Below the pieces are notes generated by a model. It was not told where the DNA came from and did not search any database. It saw only the letters and a program-made list of their open reading frames with translations. The translations under genes were made by a program, and so were the position numbers. This document shows, piece by piece, positions 25,258-33,582 of a stretch of 64,000 bases of DNA (positions are counted from its first letter, which is position 1; every line of letters starts with the position of its first letter). The DNA is from GCA-2737665 sp044344795 (GTDB taxonomy: Bacteria; Bacteroidota; Bacteroidia; Palsa-965). Location of the stretch: positions 62,001-126,000 of the forward strand of contig JBIJCF010000003.1 in assembly GCA_044344795.1 (NCBI GenBank), written 5' to 3'.

Positions 25258-27396
25258 CTAGTTTAATTTTTTTGTGCGCAAACGAATTGAATTGCCAATA
25301 ACGATGACATCAGAAAATGCCATGGAAAGAGCGCCAATCATAGGACTCAATAACCCGACTGCCGCAATTGGAATAGCAACTACGTTATAGAAAAATGCCC
25401 AAAATAGGTTTTGTTTTACTGTTAGCAGCGTGTGCTTTCCTATTTTCAGAGCTTCAGGAAGTTTCTCCATTTCGTTGGCGCCAACGAGCAACACTTGTGC
25501 CGACTGCATGGCTACGTGTGATGCAGTTCCATGAGAAATACCGATATCAGCCTTAGCTAAAGCCGGGGCATCATTAATCCCGTCACCGATCATTATTGTG
25601 GTGCCACGAGCTTTGTATTCATCTATTTTCTGAATCTTATCCTGTGGCAACTGTTCGCTCCATATTTCTGTGATACCAAGCTCTGCAGCGATACGCTCAC
25701 ATTTTACTTTCCGATCACCGCTTAACAACACAGGCACGAGATTTTGGTTGCGCAACTCCTCAATCATGGATTTCATTCCGTTGCGCAATTCATCTCGCAA
25801 CTCCACGTATCCCGCCAATTGTTGATTTTTAATGATATACAAATCTGCACTATCTCTTCTCAATTCCTCATTCACTAATCGCCATGATCCGATATTCCAG
25901 GTATTTCCTGCCTGATCTATTAACTTTAGCCCCAATCCGGTCAGTTCTTCAATTTGAGTTATTGCTTGAGGAGTAATATTTCGCTTTGTAAGCACGCTTA
26001 CTATACCTTGTGCAATCGGATGCTGCGACTGCATTTCAGCGCCTAATAAAACGGAGGCAAGCTCTTCTTTGTTGCTTGAATTAAGCGCGTCGATATGAAC
26101 TTCAGTGAAAGCGCCGGTGGTTAATGTTCCGGTTTTATCAAAGACGGCGTACTTCACTTTGGCTAATGTTTCTAGCGTATTTCCACCTCTAATCAAAATA
26201 CCTTTTTTTGCAGCGCGACCAATTCCTACCATTACGGCGGTTGGAGTTGCAAGTCCCATCGCACAAGGACATGAAATCACCAACACGGCTATACTTTGCA
26301 ACAAAGAATTCCGCAAGGATACATCAAATGCGAAATAGGCCACCAGAAAAGTTGTTACAGAAAATGCAACAACAGTGGGTACAAAAACGGCAGCAATTCG
26401 ATCAGCCAATTGCTGTACCTGAGGTTTGTCACGTTGCGCTTGCTTCACAAGTTCGATAATGCGAGATAGAGTGGTCTCTTTTCCTACACGCGTTACTTTC
26501 ACTTTTACCGGTCCATTCAATGCGATGCTGCCACCGATAATTTCATCCCCTTTTGTTTTCTCTGCAGGAAGGCTTTCGCCCGTAAGCATGGCTTCGTTCA
26601 CCGTAATAGCATCACTCATTAATATTCCATCGGCAGGGAAACTTTCTCCGTTACTTACTACTACAATATCATCTACACGCAGTTCGTTACTGGAAACTGT
26701 TTCAGTTTGTTCACCTTGAAAAGTATATACCACACGTCGAGCTTCTTTAACTTGCAATGACGATAACTCTTCGATGGCATGTGTGGTTCGTTTTACAGAA
26801 CGATGTTCAATTAGATTACCTAAAAACACCAGCGTAATGATGGTTGCTGCTGTTTCGAAAAACATGTAATGGTGAGCCTCGTGATCAAATCCATGCTGAA
26901 TCATGCCCATCACACTGTATACCATAGCAGAAAAAGAGCCCATAAAAATCAACACATCCATATTTGGCACGCCCGATTTGAGTGAGCCCCAGGCACTTTT
27001 TCCGAAATGTAAAAATCCTATTACAGCTACGGGCAAACACAACAATAGTTGTATTAAAGGTTGATTGATCCATGCATCATGACCAAAAAACATATGGCCA
27101 AAAAACAAGGGAATGGTGAATGGTAAGGTGAAATAAAATTTCCGTTCAATATTCCAAAAAGCCGCTTTGGTCTCGGGAAGAACTATGGTATAACCAAGAT
27201 CTTGAATAGAATCGATGACCTCATTTACTGAAGACCCTACTTTCATTTGAAGCGATGCTTCGCCTGTTGCAAAATCCACATGAACCTGCTCGTGTCCCTG
27301 CTTGGTCAGTTTTTTGGTAATACCCATTGCGCAGTTGGCACAATCCATACCCCTGACATTGAGTGTAATTAAATCACTTTTAATCTCATTTTTCAC
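25258..27396 (-). CDS. copA: Copper-translocating P1B-type ATPase
   Basis: 712 residues. An N-terminal heavy-metal domain has GMDCANC (metal Cys at 19 and 22). Eight hydrophobic segments are visible, with the transport motif SCPCAMGLATP in the sixth. The phosphorylation site is DKTGTLTTG, with hinge GDGINDAPAL and actuator motif TGES. CPC with the usual MxxSS-type last helix (MAFSDVIVIGNS) indicates Cu(I) export. It sits at the inner membrane and protects against copper. Only one HMA domain is present, which is common. It is monocistronic, with no chaperone or CueR/CsoR-like regulator nearby. Confidence 0.92.
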   Translation of the reverse strand: MKNEIKSDLITLNVRGMDCANCAMGITKKLTKQGHEQVHVDFATGEASLQMKVGSSVNEVIDSIQDLGYTIVLPETKAAFWNIERKFYFTLPFTIPLFFGHMFFGHDAWINQPLIQLLLCLPVAVIGFLHFGKSAWGSLKSGVPNMDVLIFMGSFSAMVYSVMGMIQHGFDHEAHHYMFFETAATIITLVFLGNLIEHRSVKRTTHAIEELSSLQVKEARRVVYTFQGEQTETVSSNELRVDDIVVVSNGESFPADGILMSDAITVNEAMLTGESLPAEKTKGDEIIGGSIALNGPVKVKVTRVGKETTLSRIIELVKQAQRDKPQVQQLADRIAAVFVPTVVAFSVTTFLVAYFAFDVSLRNSLLQSIAVLVISCPCAMGLATPTAVMVGIGRAAKKGILIRGGNTLETLAKVKYAVFDKTGTLTTGAFTEVHIDALNSSNKEELASVLLGAEMQSQHPIAQGIVSVLTKRNITPQAITQIEELTGLGLKLIDQAGNTWNIGSWRLVNEELRRDSADLYIIKNQQLAGYVELRDELRNGMKSMIEELRNQNLVPVLLSGDRKVKCERIAAELGITEIWSEQLPQDKIQKIDEYKARGTTIMIGDGINDAPALAKADIGISHGTASHVAMQSAQVLLVGANEMEKLPEALKIGKHTLLTVKQNLFWAFFYNVVAIPIAAVGLLSPMIGALSMAFSDVIVIGNSIRLRTKKLN

Positions 27397-27483
27397 TCTG
27401 CAAAGTTACGGCAGTTCTTGAAGCGTGTTGGGCAAACCATTGTTAAAATGGGCAAAAGAATCCGGAATAATATTTTTTAACTT

Positions 27484-27513
27484 TTGGCTTTTGTTATCGA
27501 AATACTATCTTTG
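27484..27513 (+). promoter_or_regulatory. Promoter of tRNA-His
   Basis: TTG at 27484-27486, 19 bases, TATCTTTG at 27506-27513, about 26 bases before the tRNA. Confidence 0.75.
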
Positions 27514-27538
27514 CGCCCGTTCTCGTAAGAGAAAACGT

Positions 27539-27613
27539 GGTGGCTATAGCTCAGTTGGTTAGAGTAGCGGTTTGTGGTTCCGTTGGTCGTGGGTTCAAGT
27601 CCCATTAGCCACC
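27539..27613 (+). tRNA. tRNA-His (GTG)
   Basis: The cloverleaf fits with acceptor GTGGCTA/TAGCCAC, G-1 opposite discriminator C73 (the tRNA-His identity element), T-arm GTGGG/CCCAT and anticodon GTG at 27574-27576. The anticodon stem is unusually weak: it reads GCGGT against TCCGT, so 27-43 is G-U and 31-39 is a U-U mismatch. The D-stem also ends in a G-U pair. CCA is not encoded. Confidence 0.92.
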
Positions 27614-27614
27614 C

Positions 27615-27643
27615 AAAGGTCGGATATACATCCGACCTTTTTT
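27615..27643 (+). terminator. tRNA-His terminator, possibly bidirectional
   Basis: AAAGGTCGGA, loop TATACA, TCCGACCTTT, then TTT, immediately after the tRNA. It also lies 3 bases from the stop of the minus-strand gene. Confidence 0.85.
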
Positions 27644-27645
27644 AT

Positions 27646-28242
27646 TTACATACCTATCGGATAGTAAATTCCTAGCGTGACCAGGTATTTCGTGTCGCGT
27701 TGAATTTCTGCAAACGGTACATCTAGGTTGGTTTTGTTAATTCCTTTAGACCATGCAACACGCACTCCAACGGGATTTCCGCGAATTGGAAATTGTCCGC
27801 CAAGACCTAATTGAGGTCCTATGATAGGTCCGTAAATTTCGTTGGTAGTTGCCATCCATCCATAACTGAATCCACCACCCAAATAGAAGCATGACTCATC
27901 CAGGTCTCCGATGAAAAACTGTCCGTGAACCGGAATTTCAAAACCAATAGTTCCCCGTGCTCCGAAGTTGCCACCCAGCACACCGTTTAATCCGGCGAAT
28001 GGAAAAGCAGATACCGCCAGGTGTTCATTGAATGCATAAGTTGCCTTGTACATGACACCCGGCACGCCGGTTAAACGTGTCCCACTATAGTTTCCCGATG
28101 GTGAGGTGTATTGCAGGTTGTAAAAACCAATCATGGTTTGAGCGCCAAATCCGTGGTAAAAACCTTTTGCTTGCGCCATTACAACCGTTGTCGAGCAAAC
28201 CAGCACTGCTCCAACGAGTAATTGTTTCAAATATGATTTCAT
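27646..28242 (-). CDS. Outer-membrane beta-barrel-like protein
   Basis: 198 residues. Signal peptide MKSYLKQLLVGAVLVCSTTVVMAQ is followed by Gly- and aromatic-rich alternating strands (GFGAQTMIGFYNLQY, SCFYLGGGFSYGWM) and a C-terminal KYLVTLGIYYPIGM that ends like a barrel strand. It is probably an eight-stranded outer-membrane protein, OmpW/OmpA-barrel-like. No functional residues are recognised. It faces the tRNA-His gene and shares the terminator hairpin. Confidence 0.7.
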   Translation of the reverse strand: MKSYLKQLLVGAVLVCSTTVVMAQAKGFYHGFGAQTMIGFYNLQYTSPSGNYSGTRLTGVPGVMYKATYAFNEHLAVSAFPFAGLNGVLGGNFGARGTIGFEIPVHGQFFIGDLDESCFYLGGGFSYGWMATTNEIYGPIIGPQLGLGGQFPIRGNPVGVRVAWSKGINKTNLDVPFAEIQRDTKYLVTLGIYYPIGM

Positions 28243-28366
28243 AGAATAGCTTTTCTAATTCCATCACAAATTACGTTCCGTTTCGCGCATTTAAAAGAAT
28301 CGATTTGGTAACTGGCACGAAATCGCTACTAAGTGTAATAATCAGGATCAAAATAAGAATTGGTGC

Positions 28367-28727
28367 GAGATTTGCAACGCAGCGTAGAACCTAACGGGGA
28401 GCGCAAAGAAATTAACCGGCTAACCCCATATTTCAGTTTGTGGTGGTTCAAAATAGCGAATAATGTAGAGTGCAGCTTAAATGAATCGCAATACAAAAAA
28501 AAATACCGCCAAAGAGGCGATATTAAGTGGTCTCGTGGAAGAACGAGCGTCAAGATTTGATCCGGTGGATCACATTAGCTAGAGATGTGTAGCGCAGCGT
28601 AGAGCCCAAAGGGGAGCGTAAAAAAAATGTCTAGGTCGACATTTTTATCGAATCGTGTGTTGCGCTAACGTAGAAGAATCATAACAAAAAAAAATACCGC
28701 CGAAGAGGCGGTATTAAGTGGTCTCGT
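28367..28727. repeat. Decayed tandem duplication including the tRNA-Arg 3' end and terminator
   Basis: Two units can be aligned. Each begins with a 44-base block centred on CGCAGCGTAGA...GGGGAGCG (28367-28410 and 28582-28625, about 8 differences). Each ends with a 45-base block holding the terminator stem ATACCGCC and the last nine bases of tRNA-Arg (28493-28536 and 28683-28727). The sequence between the blocks is mostly diverged. In the first unit the terminator stem has one mismatch and the tRNA stops after TGGTCTCGT. The region 28243-28718 contains no credible ORF. Confidence 0.7.
28686..28714 (-). terminator. tRNA-Arg terminator
   Basis: On the minus strand ATACCGCC, loop TCTTC, GGCGGTAT, followed by nine T residues, 5 bases after the tRNA 3' end. 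Confidence 0.85.
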
Positions 28728-28792
28728 AGGGATTCGAACCCCAAACCTTCTGATCCGTAGTCAGATGCTCTATCCAGTTGAGCTACGAAACC
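28719..28792 (-). tRNA. tRNA-Arg (ACG)
   Basis: 74 bases. Acceptor GGTTTCG/CGAGACC, D-stem GCTC/GAGC, anticodon stem TCTGA/TCAGA with loop CTACGGA (anticodon ACG, expected to become ICG), T-arm TGGGG/CCCTA, discriminator A. CCA is not encoded. Confidence 0.95.
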
Positions 28793-28805
28793 GATTAAGT
28801 GGGCG

Positions 28806-28834
28806 CAAAGATAACAGATATCTGCGAATAGCAA
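28806..28834 (-). promoter_or_regulatory. Promoter of tRNA-Arg
   Basis: On the minus strand TTG (28834-28832), 18 bases, TATCTTTG (28813-28806), 13 bases before the tRNA. Confidence 0.7.
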
Positions 28835-28852
28835 GAATTTTCCCTGATTTTT

Positions 28853-29110
28853 TTAGTCTTGCAGTAAACGGAAGCGTTGCTTGAGGAATCGCTCGAGGTC
28901 TTTCTCGTTCTTTACAACCCGCATCACCAATGGTTCATCAAGTCCGGAGGTGTAGCGAAAGATCAATTCGTTACCCATGCGAGCTTCGTATTCGAACTGT
29001 GTAATTTTCGACAAAAAGTGTTTTTCAGCCTCTACGTCACTACGCGTCGCCCAAAGCCGATACGTTTCTTCAAGTTCATTCAAATCAATATACTGCACAT
29101 TAGAAGACAT
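28853..29110 (-). CDS. Conserved-looking hypothetical protein, 85 residues
   Basis: The ATG at 29110 (MSSNVQYIDL) is chosen over a TTG two codons upstream. The product is soluble, acidic then basic, with a likely helix LNELEETYRLWATRSDVEAE, central strands and a C-terminal helix NEKDLERFLKQRFRLL. I recognise no family. It is the only gene between tRNA-Arg and tRNA-Ser, and its stop is 19 bases upstream of the tRNA-Arg promoter on the same strand. Confidence 0.6.
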   Translation of the reverse strand: MSSNVQYIDLNELEETYRLWATRSDVEAEKHFLSKITQFEYEARMGNELIFRYTSGLDEPLVMRVVKNEKDLERFLKQRFRLLQD

Positions 29111-29220
29111 ATACAAATATGCGCAATTATCGCACGTGTAGCTTCAGCGTTAATGCGGAACCGAGATGGGGTAATCAGTTGCATTGTTTGCGGCGAGCTA
29201 TGATTTTTTTTTACTGAAGT

Positions 29221-29249
29221 TTGCAGAACACAATCTTTTGTTACTTTTG
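29221..29249 (+). promoter_or_regulatory. Promoter of tRNA-Ser
   Basis: TTG at 29221-29223, 18 bases, TACTTTTG at 29242-29249, 6 bases before the tRNA. Confidence 0.65.
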
Positions 29250-29255
29250 CGCCTC

Positions 29256-29340
29256 GGAGAGATGGCAGAGTGGTCGATTGCGGCAGTCTTGAAAACTGTT
29301 GAGGGTAACACCTCCGGGGGTTCGAATCCCTCTCTCTCCG
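29256..29340 (+). tRNA. tRNA-Ser (TGA)
   Basis: 85 bases with the long variable arm of class II tRNAs. Acceptor GGAGAGA/TCTCTCC, anticodon stem GCAGT/ACTGT with loop CTTGAAA, T-arm GGGGG/CCCTC, discriminator G. CCA is not encoded. Confidence 0.95.
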
Positions 29341-29346
29341 CTAAAG

Positions 29347-29371
29347 AAAATGCCGCACTCTGCGGCATTTT
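29347..29371 (+). terminator. tRNA-Ser terminator
   Basis: AAAATGCCGCA, loop CTC, TGCGGCATTTT, 6 bases after the tRNA. Confidence 0.85.
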
Positions 29372-29571
29372 GTGTTTCCAAGCTACTGCAAGCTCGCTTG
29401 AAAAGTCGCATGGAAATTTAAAGTGCAGGATGATAGTCAGTCGGCATTTTCTTTGAAACTTCACATCGCGGATTATCGATATTTCGGTGATGTTAGTAAT
29501 TATTTGTAACCGACTATCGACAATATAATCGCGCTTAATAAATTTGCTTTCAAACAAACCAACCTATACCC

Positions 29572-29952
29572 ATGAATAAGGATAACGCGAAGACCTGTCT
29601 CGATTGTGGCGAGGCTATCATCGGTCGCTCCGACAAAAAGTTTTGTTCGGATGTTTGCCGCAACAGTTACAACAATCAAAAAAACAGCGACTCTAATAAT
29701 TACATTCGTAACGTGAACAATTTGCTGCGTCGCAACCGCCGCGTATTAGAGTCGTTACTAGGGTCGAATTCAAAAATTACTATTCCGCGCCATAAGGTTA
29801 CAGACGCCGGATTTACATTCCAGTATTTCACTAACAACTACACTACACGCAAAGGTGCCGTTTACAATTTTGTGTATGAATACGGTTATCTGGCTTTGGG
29901 TGCGGATATGGTGATGATCGTGAAGCGCGACATGGCGGTGAAAGAAGAGTAG
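29572..29952 (+). CDS. Zinc-ribbon protein of unknown function
   Basis: 126 residues. The N-terminus holds two Cys pairs, CLDC at 9-12 and CSDVC at 25-29, in a treble-clef-like arrangement found in many small Bacteroidota proteins. A basic helical stretch (NNLLRRNRRVLESLL) and a beta-rich tail with FTFQYFTNNYTT follow. It is predicted to be cytoplasmic and may bind nucleic acid, which is inference from the ribbon and charge. A -7-like TAAATTTG lies at 29539-29546. Confidence 0.7.
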   Translation: MNKDNAKTCLDCGEAIIGRSDKKFCSDVCRNSYNNQKNSDSNNYIRNVNNLLRRNRRVLESLLGSNSKITIPRHKVTDAGFTFQYFTNNYTTRKGAVYNFVYEYGYLALGADMVMIVKRDMAVKEE

Positions 29953-30072
29953 TAGCCATTTTCTATGTGTTTCTTATCAGTATTAACTTTTTGCGGTGGA
30001 AAAAATACCTGGAAGGGCATACGATTCACATTTCTGTTTCGTTTCTTTATAGAAATCAAACGTGCGGAGCTT

Positions 30073-31038
30073 ATGAAAAATTGGGTAGTTGCCATTTGGG
30101 CAGTTTTAGCATCACTAATGATACAGGCGCAAGAATCACGTCAGGATGTGGTTACAGTTACGCCCGTAAAAGATTCAGTTATGCGTAAAATTGTGAGCAC
30201 TTCGCAAGTTTACGCACAGGGATTAGATACTGCTCAGCAGGTGAAGTTCTGGAGAAGAATTATGCGCTTGACGCCCGATTCGGGATTGGTAAACATGCAA
30301 GGTACACGTAAAGTGTTTGCAACCTTTTCTTCTAAAGAGTGGGAAGCACTTGGTGAGCCGAAACAAATGGCTTATCGTGATAGCGTGCGCAAAGCGCATA
30401 ATATTGCCGATTCGGTTTCCATTTTTTTTACCAAAGGGAAAAATGATTTCTACAACGCCGAAGCGGTTTTGCCGGAGATCGATCGTGCTATTCCAATCTT
30501 TATTCAGGAAAATGTAGATCCATTTTACGCACAAGCGATATTATTGATAGAAAGCCCCGGTAAAGTGCGCAAGTCGAATGTGGGCGCAATGGGTTCTTTC
30601 CAGCTCATGAAAAGTGTAGCGATTAAAATGGGATTGAAAGTGAATAAATACATAGACGAACGAAAGGATTTCGACAAGTCGGCATGGGCTGCGGCAAAGC
30701 TGATTCGTACCATCTGTATTCCATTGGCTAATCAAATGCTGGAAAAGCGCGGTATTGCGTATAACCAAAACGATTTGTGGTACCGTTTATTGGTGTTGCA
30801 TATTTATCATGCAGGTGCAGGAAACGTAGAAAAAGTATTGGCTAAAATCAATCCTTGCGAAGGTGGTATCAGCCTCATTCAAACCATGTGGGTAACGAAA
30901 GCCGGTTCATTTGGAAATTCTTCCCAAAATTATTCTCAATTAGCCCTGGCTGCATTGGTAGAACTGGATTGCTGCATACGCCCCAAAAGAGCTGAGCCCG
31001 AAGTTCCCGAACAAATAGCGGAGCCCGCCGATAAATAA
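30073..31038 (+). CDS. Lytic transglycosylase-like protein (SLT fold)
   Basis: The start at 30073 places a signal peptide (MKNWVVAIWAVLASLMIQAQ) first; the open frame 36 codons further upstream has no signal and is rejected. The domain at about 155-290 has the transglycosylase signature: LLIESPGKVRKSNVGAMGSF then QLM, with the Glu of IES as the catalytic acid, and later HIYHAGAGNVEKVLA. It cleaves peptidoglycan in the periplasm. The first 130 residues are not recognised. The acidic Pro/Glu-rich tail is probably disordered. Confidence 0.8.
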   Translation: MKNWVVAIWAVLASLMIQAQESRQDVVTVTPVKDSVMRKIVSTSQVYAQGLDTAQQVKFWRRIMRLTPDSGLVNMQGTRKVFATFSSKEWEALGEPKQMAYRDSVRKAHNIADSVSIFFTKGKNDFYNAEAVLPEIDRAIPIFIQENVDPFYAQAILLIESPGKVRKSNVGAMGSFQLMKSVAIKMGLKVNKYIDERKDFDKSAWAAAKLIRTICIPLANQMLEKRGIAYNQNDLWYRLLVLHIYHAGAGNVEKVLAKINPCEGGISLIQTMWVTKAGSFGNSSQNYSQLALAALVELDCCIRPKRAEPEVPEQIAEPADK

Positions 31039-31044
31039 AGTATC

Positions 31045-31069
31045 ATCCCCACTCCGGTGGGGATTTTTT
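31045..31069 (+). terminator. Terminator after the lytic transglycosylase gene
   Basis: ATCCCCAC, loop TCCG, GTGGGGAT, then TTTTT, 6 bases past the stop. Confidence 0.85.
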
Positions 31070-31101
31070 GTGTTACCTTTAGTTAAATAAATCGCTCAAC
31101 T

Positions 31102-33579
31102 ATGTTAACACGCTTATTCGCAGTATTTTGCTTCTCGTGTTGTTTCGTACCACTTTCTGCTCAATTGTATATCAACGAATATTCCTGCGCCAATATGAAT
31201 GGCGTATTAGATAATAATTCGGAGTACAACGATTGGATAGAATTGTACAATTCGTCATCAACTGCAGTAAATCTCTCCGGTTACTATATCAGTGATAACA
31301 TCAACAATCCTACGAAGTTTCAGATTCCTTCCGGAACAGTTCCTGCGAATGGTTTTACACGTGTATTCTGTTCTGGTCGAGGCATTGTAAATGGTGTCTG
31401 GATTCATGCCAATTTCAAATTGACACAATGCAAATCGGAAGAAATTGTATTGTCGAATCCTTCCGGTGCAATTGTAGATTCTGTTACTATACGTCGTCAC
31501 CAATTGGAACATTCATGGGGCCGAAGTTCAGATGGAGCTGCAACATGGAGCGTTTTTAAAATTCCTACATCCAACACCAGCAACAATACATCAACGGCAT
31601 TTCAACCGTATTCTCCAACGCCTGTATTTTCGCAAGCTCCGGGATTTTATCCGGGTTCAATTACGGTTAATATCACAACAACCGATCCTACGGCAACTAT
31701 TCGCTACACAATTGACGGAAGTGAACCCAACACCGGATCTTCTGTTTACAGCGGACCAATAAATGTTGCCGCAACCACTGTTATTCGTGCCATTGGAGTT
31801 AGCAGCAATCCCAATATTCCAACCAGTTTCATGGAAAGTAATACCTACTTCATTGGAGTTACGCATACAGTAGCTGTATTGTCCATTTATGGTACCGGAA
31901 TTATTCAATTAATGAATGGCGATTGGAATGCAGAGCCTTTGTCAGGTTTAGAGTTTTTCGACAAGACCGGGGTTTTCCGTACAGAAGCAACAGGAAATTC
32001 GAATAAGCACGGAAATGATTCTTGGGCTTATGATCAGCGCGGAATCGACTATATCTGTCGCGATCAGATGGGTTATAATGATGCATTGGATTGGAAATTA
32101 TTCCGAAGAAAAGATCGTGACGAGTTTCAACGTATCATGATCAAAGCTGCGGCTAACGATAATTATCCGTTCGAAAATGGTGCACACATTCGCGATGCAT
32201 ACGTACACAACTTATCGCAGGAGGCAGATTTACACATGGATGAGCGAACATGGGAACCTTGTGTATTGTATGTGAATGGGCAATATTGGGGCGTTTATGA
32301 TTATCGTGAGAAAGTGGATGATCATGATTTCACGACATATTATTACGATCAGGATGAAAATAATATTCAGTTTCTGAAAACATGGGGAGGTACGTGGTCG
32401 GAATATGGCGGAGCTCAGGCTCAGAATGACTGGAATGCATTTTCCAATTTTGTCACTACCAACAACATGCAAACCGCTGCCAATTGGGCTTACGTGGATA
32501 GTGTTTACAACTGGAAATCACTGGCAGATTACGTGATCCTGAATTCGGTAGTAGTAAGCATGGACTGGCTAAATTGGAATACAGCATGGTGGCGCGGAAT
32601 GGATCCGCAAGGAGATAAAAAGAAGTGGAGATATGCATTGTGGGATAACGATGCCACATTTGGACATTACATCAATTACACCGGAATACCTAACACGAGC
32701 CCTAATGCAGATCCGTGTGATCCTGAATCGTTGCCCGATCCGGGAGGACAAGGCCATATTCCAATCCTCAACGCATTGATGACCAACGAGACATTTAAGC
32801 AATGGTACGTCAATCGTTTTGCCGATTTGATGAACACTACGTTCAGTTGCGACTCGATGACCACGTTGTTGAACTCGATGATTGGCGAAATAACCCCTGA
32901 AATGCCGGCGCAGGTTGCTCGCTGGGGAGGTACAATGACAGGCTGGCAAAACAATGTAACCACGCTTAATAATTTCATTACAGCCCGCTGTACAGCGCTA
33001 ACTCAAGGGATGATAGATTGTTATGATTTGAACGGTCCGTATCAAATTATCATCGAAGTACAACCTGTTGGTGCAGGAACAGTTCAAGTGAATTCATTAA
33101 CCTTAGATCAGTTTCCATGGACCGGAAATTATTTTGGAGGAATTCCTGTAATACTTCAGACCACACCAACTTCTGCACAATACACGTTTGACCATTGGGA
33201 AATGGTGAATATGCCAACGCCTAATGCAACCAGCGATTCTATCGGTGTTGATCTGACTCAGGCTGACCACATTATTGCGGTGTATAAAGTAGAAGAGATT
33301 ACGGATAATGCATTTATTGCAACCGGATTTTCTCCGAATAATGACGGTAATAACGATATGATTTATTTGCACGGATTGGAAGGTGCACAATCATTTGAGT
33401 TTACCGTATATAATCGCTGGGGCCAACAGGTGTTTTTTACGAAGGATGCTAATACAGGTTGGGACGGAAAAACCAATGGAATTATGAATCCTGCCGGCGT
33501 TTATGCTTATGTGCTGAACGTAACTAACGTTGATGGATCTTCATCAGTTAAAACCGGGAACATTACGCTATTCCGCTAA
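31102..33579 (+). CDS. Secreted CotH-kinase-like protein with lamin-tail, CHB/HEX-type and type B T9SS domains
   Basis: 825 residues. A signal peptide (ends near SAQ, residue 21) is followed by a lamin-tail-like domain (YINEYSCAN, DWIELYNSSSTAVNLSGYYISD). Next comes a chitobiase-C-terminal-like repeat (PGFYPGSITVNITT, IRYTIDGSEPN) at about 175-245. A CotH-like domain spans about 280-640, with RIMIKAAANDNYP, YVNGQYWGVYDYREKVDDHD and WALWDND-type motifs (YALWDNDATFGH). The last 90 residues form a gliding-motility-type CTD (GFSPNNDGNNDMIYLHG, VYNRWGQQVFF), the type B T9SS signal. CotH proteins are atypical secreted kinases; activity here is inferred. The porP/sprF gene follows 3 bases later. Confidence 0.85.
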   Translation: MLTRLFAVFCFSCCFVPLSAQLYINEYSCANMNGVLDNNSEYNDWIELYNSSSTAVNLSGYYISDNINNPTKFQIPSGTVPANGFTRVFCSGRGIVNGVWIHANFKLTQCKSEEIVLSNPSGAIVDSVTIRRHQLEHSWGRSSDGAATWSVFKIPTSNTSNNTSTAFQPYSPTPVFSQAPGFYPGSITVNITTTDPTATIRYTIDGSEPNTGSSVYSGPINVAATTVIRAIGVSSNPNIPTSFMESNTYFIGVTHTVAVLSIYGTGIIQLMNGDWNAEPLSGLEFFDKTGVFRTEATGNSNKHGNDSWAYDQRGIDYICRDQMGYNDALDWKLFRRKDRDEFQRIMIKAAANDNYPFENGAHIRDAYVHNLSQEADLHMDERTWEPCVLYVNGQYWGVYDYREKVDDHDFTTYYYDQDENNIQFLKTWGGTWSEYGGAQAQNDWNAFSNFVTTNNMQTAANWAYVDSVYNWKSLADYVILNSVVVSMDWLNWNTAWWRGMDPQGDKKKWRYALWDNDATFGHYINYTGIPNTSPNADPCDPESLPDPGGQGHIPILNALMTNETFKQWYVNRFADLMNTTFSCDSMTTLLNSMIGEITPEMPAQVARWGGTMTGWQNNVTTLNNFITARCTALTQGMIDCYDLNGPYQIIIEVQPVGAGTVQVNSLTLDQFPWTGNYFGGIPVILQTTPTSAQYTFDHWEMVNMPTPNATSDSIGVDLTQADHIIAVYKVEEITDNAFIATGFSPNNDGNNDMIYLHGLEGAQSFEFTVYNRWGQQVFFTKDANTGWDGKTNGIMNPAGVYAYVLNVTNVDGSSSVKTGNITLFR

Positions 33580-33582
33580 TTT

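Noticed and set aside
29184..29456. 90-residue plus-strand frame over tRNA-Ser
   Set aside because: It coincides with the tRNA and its terminator.
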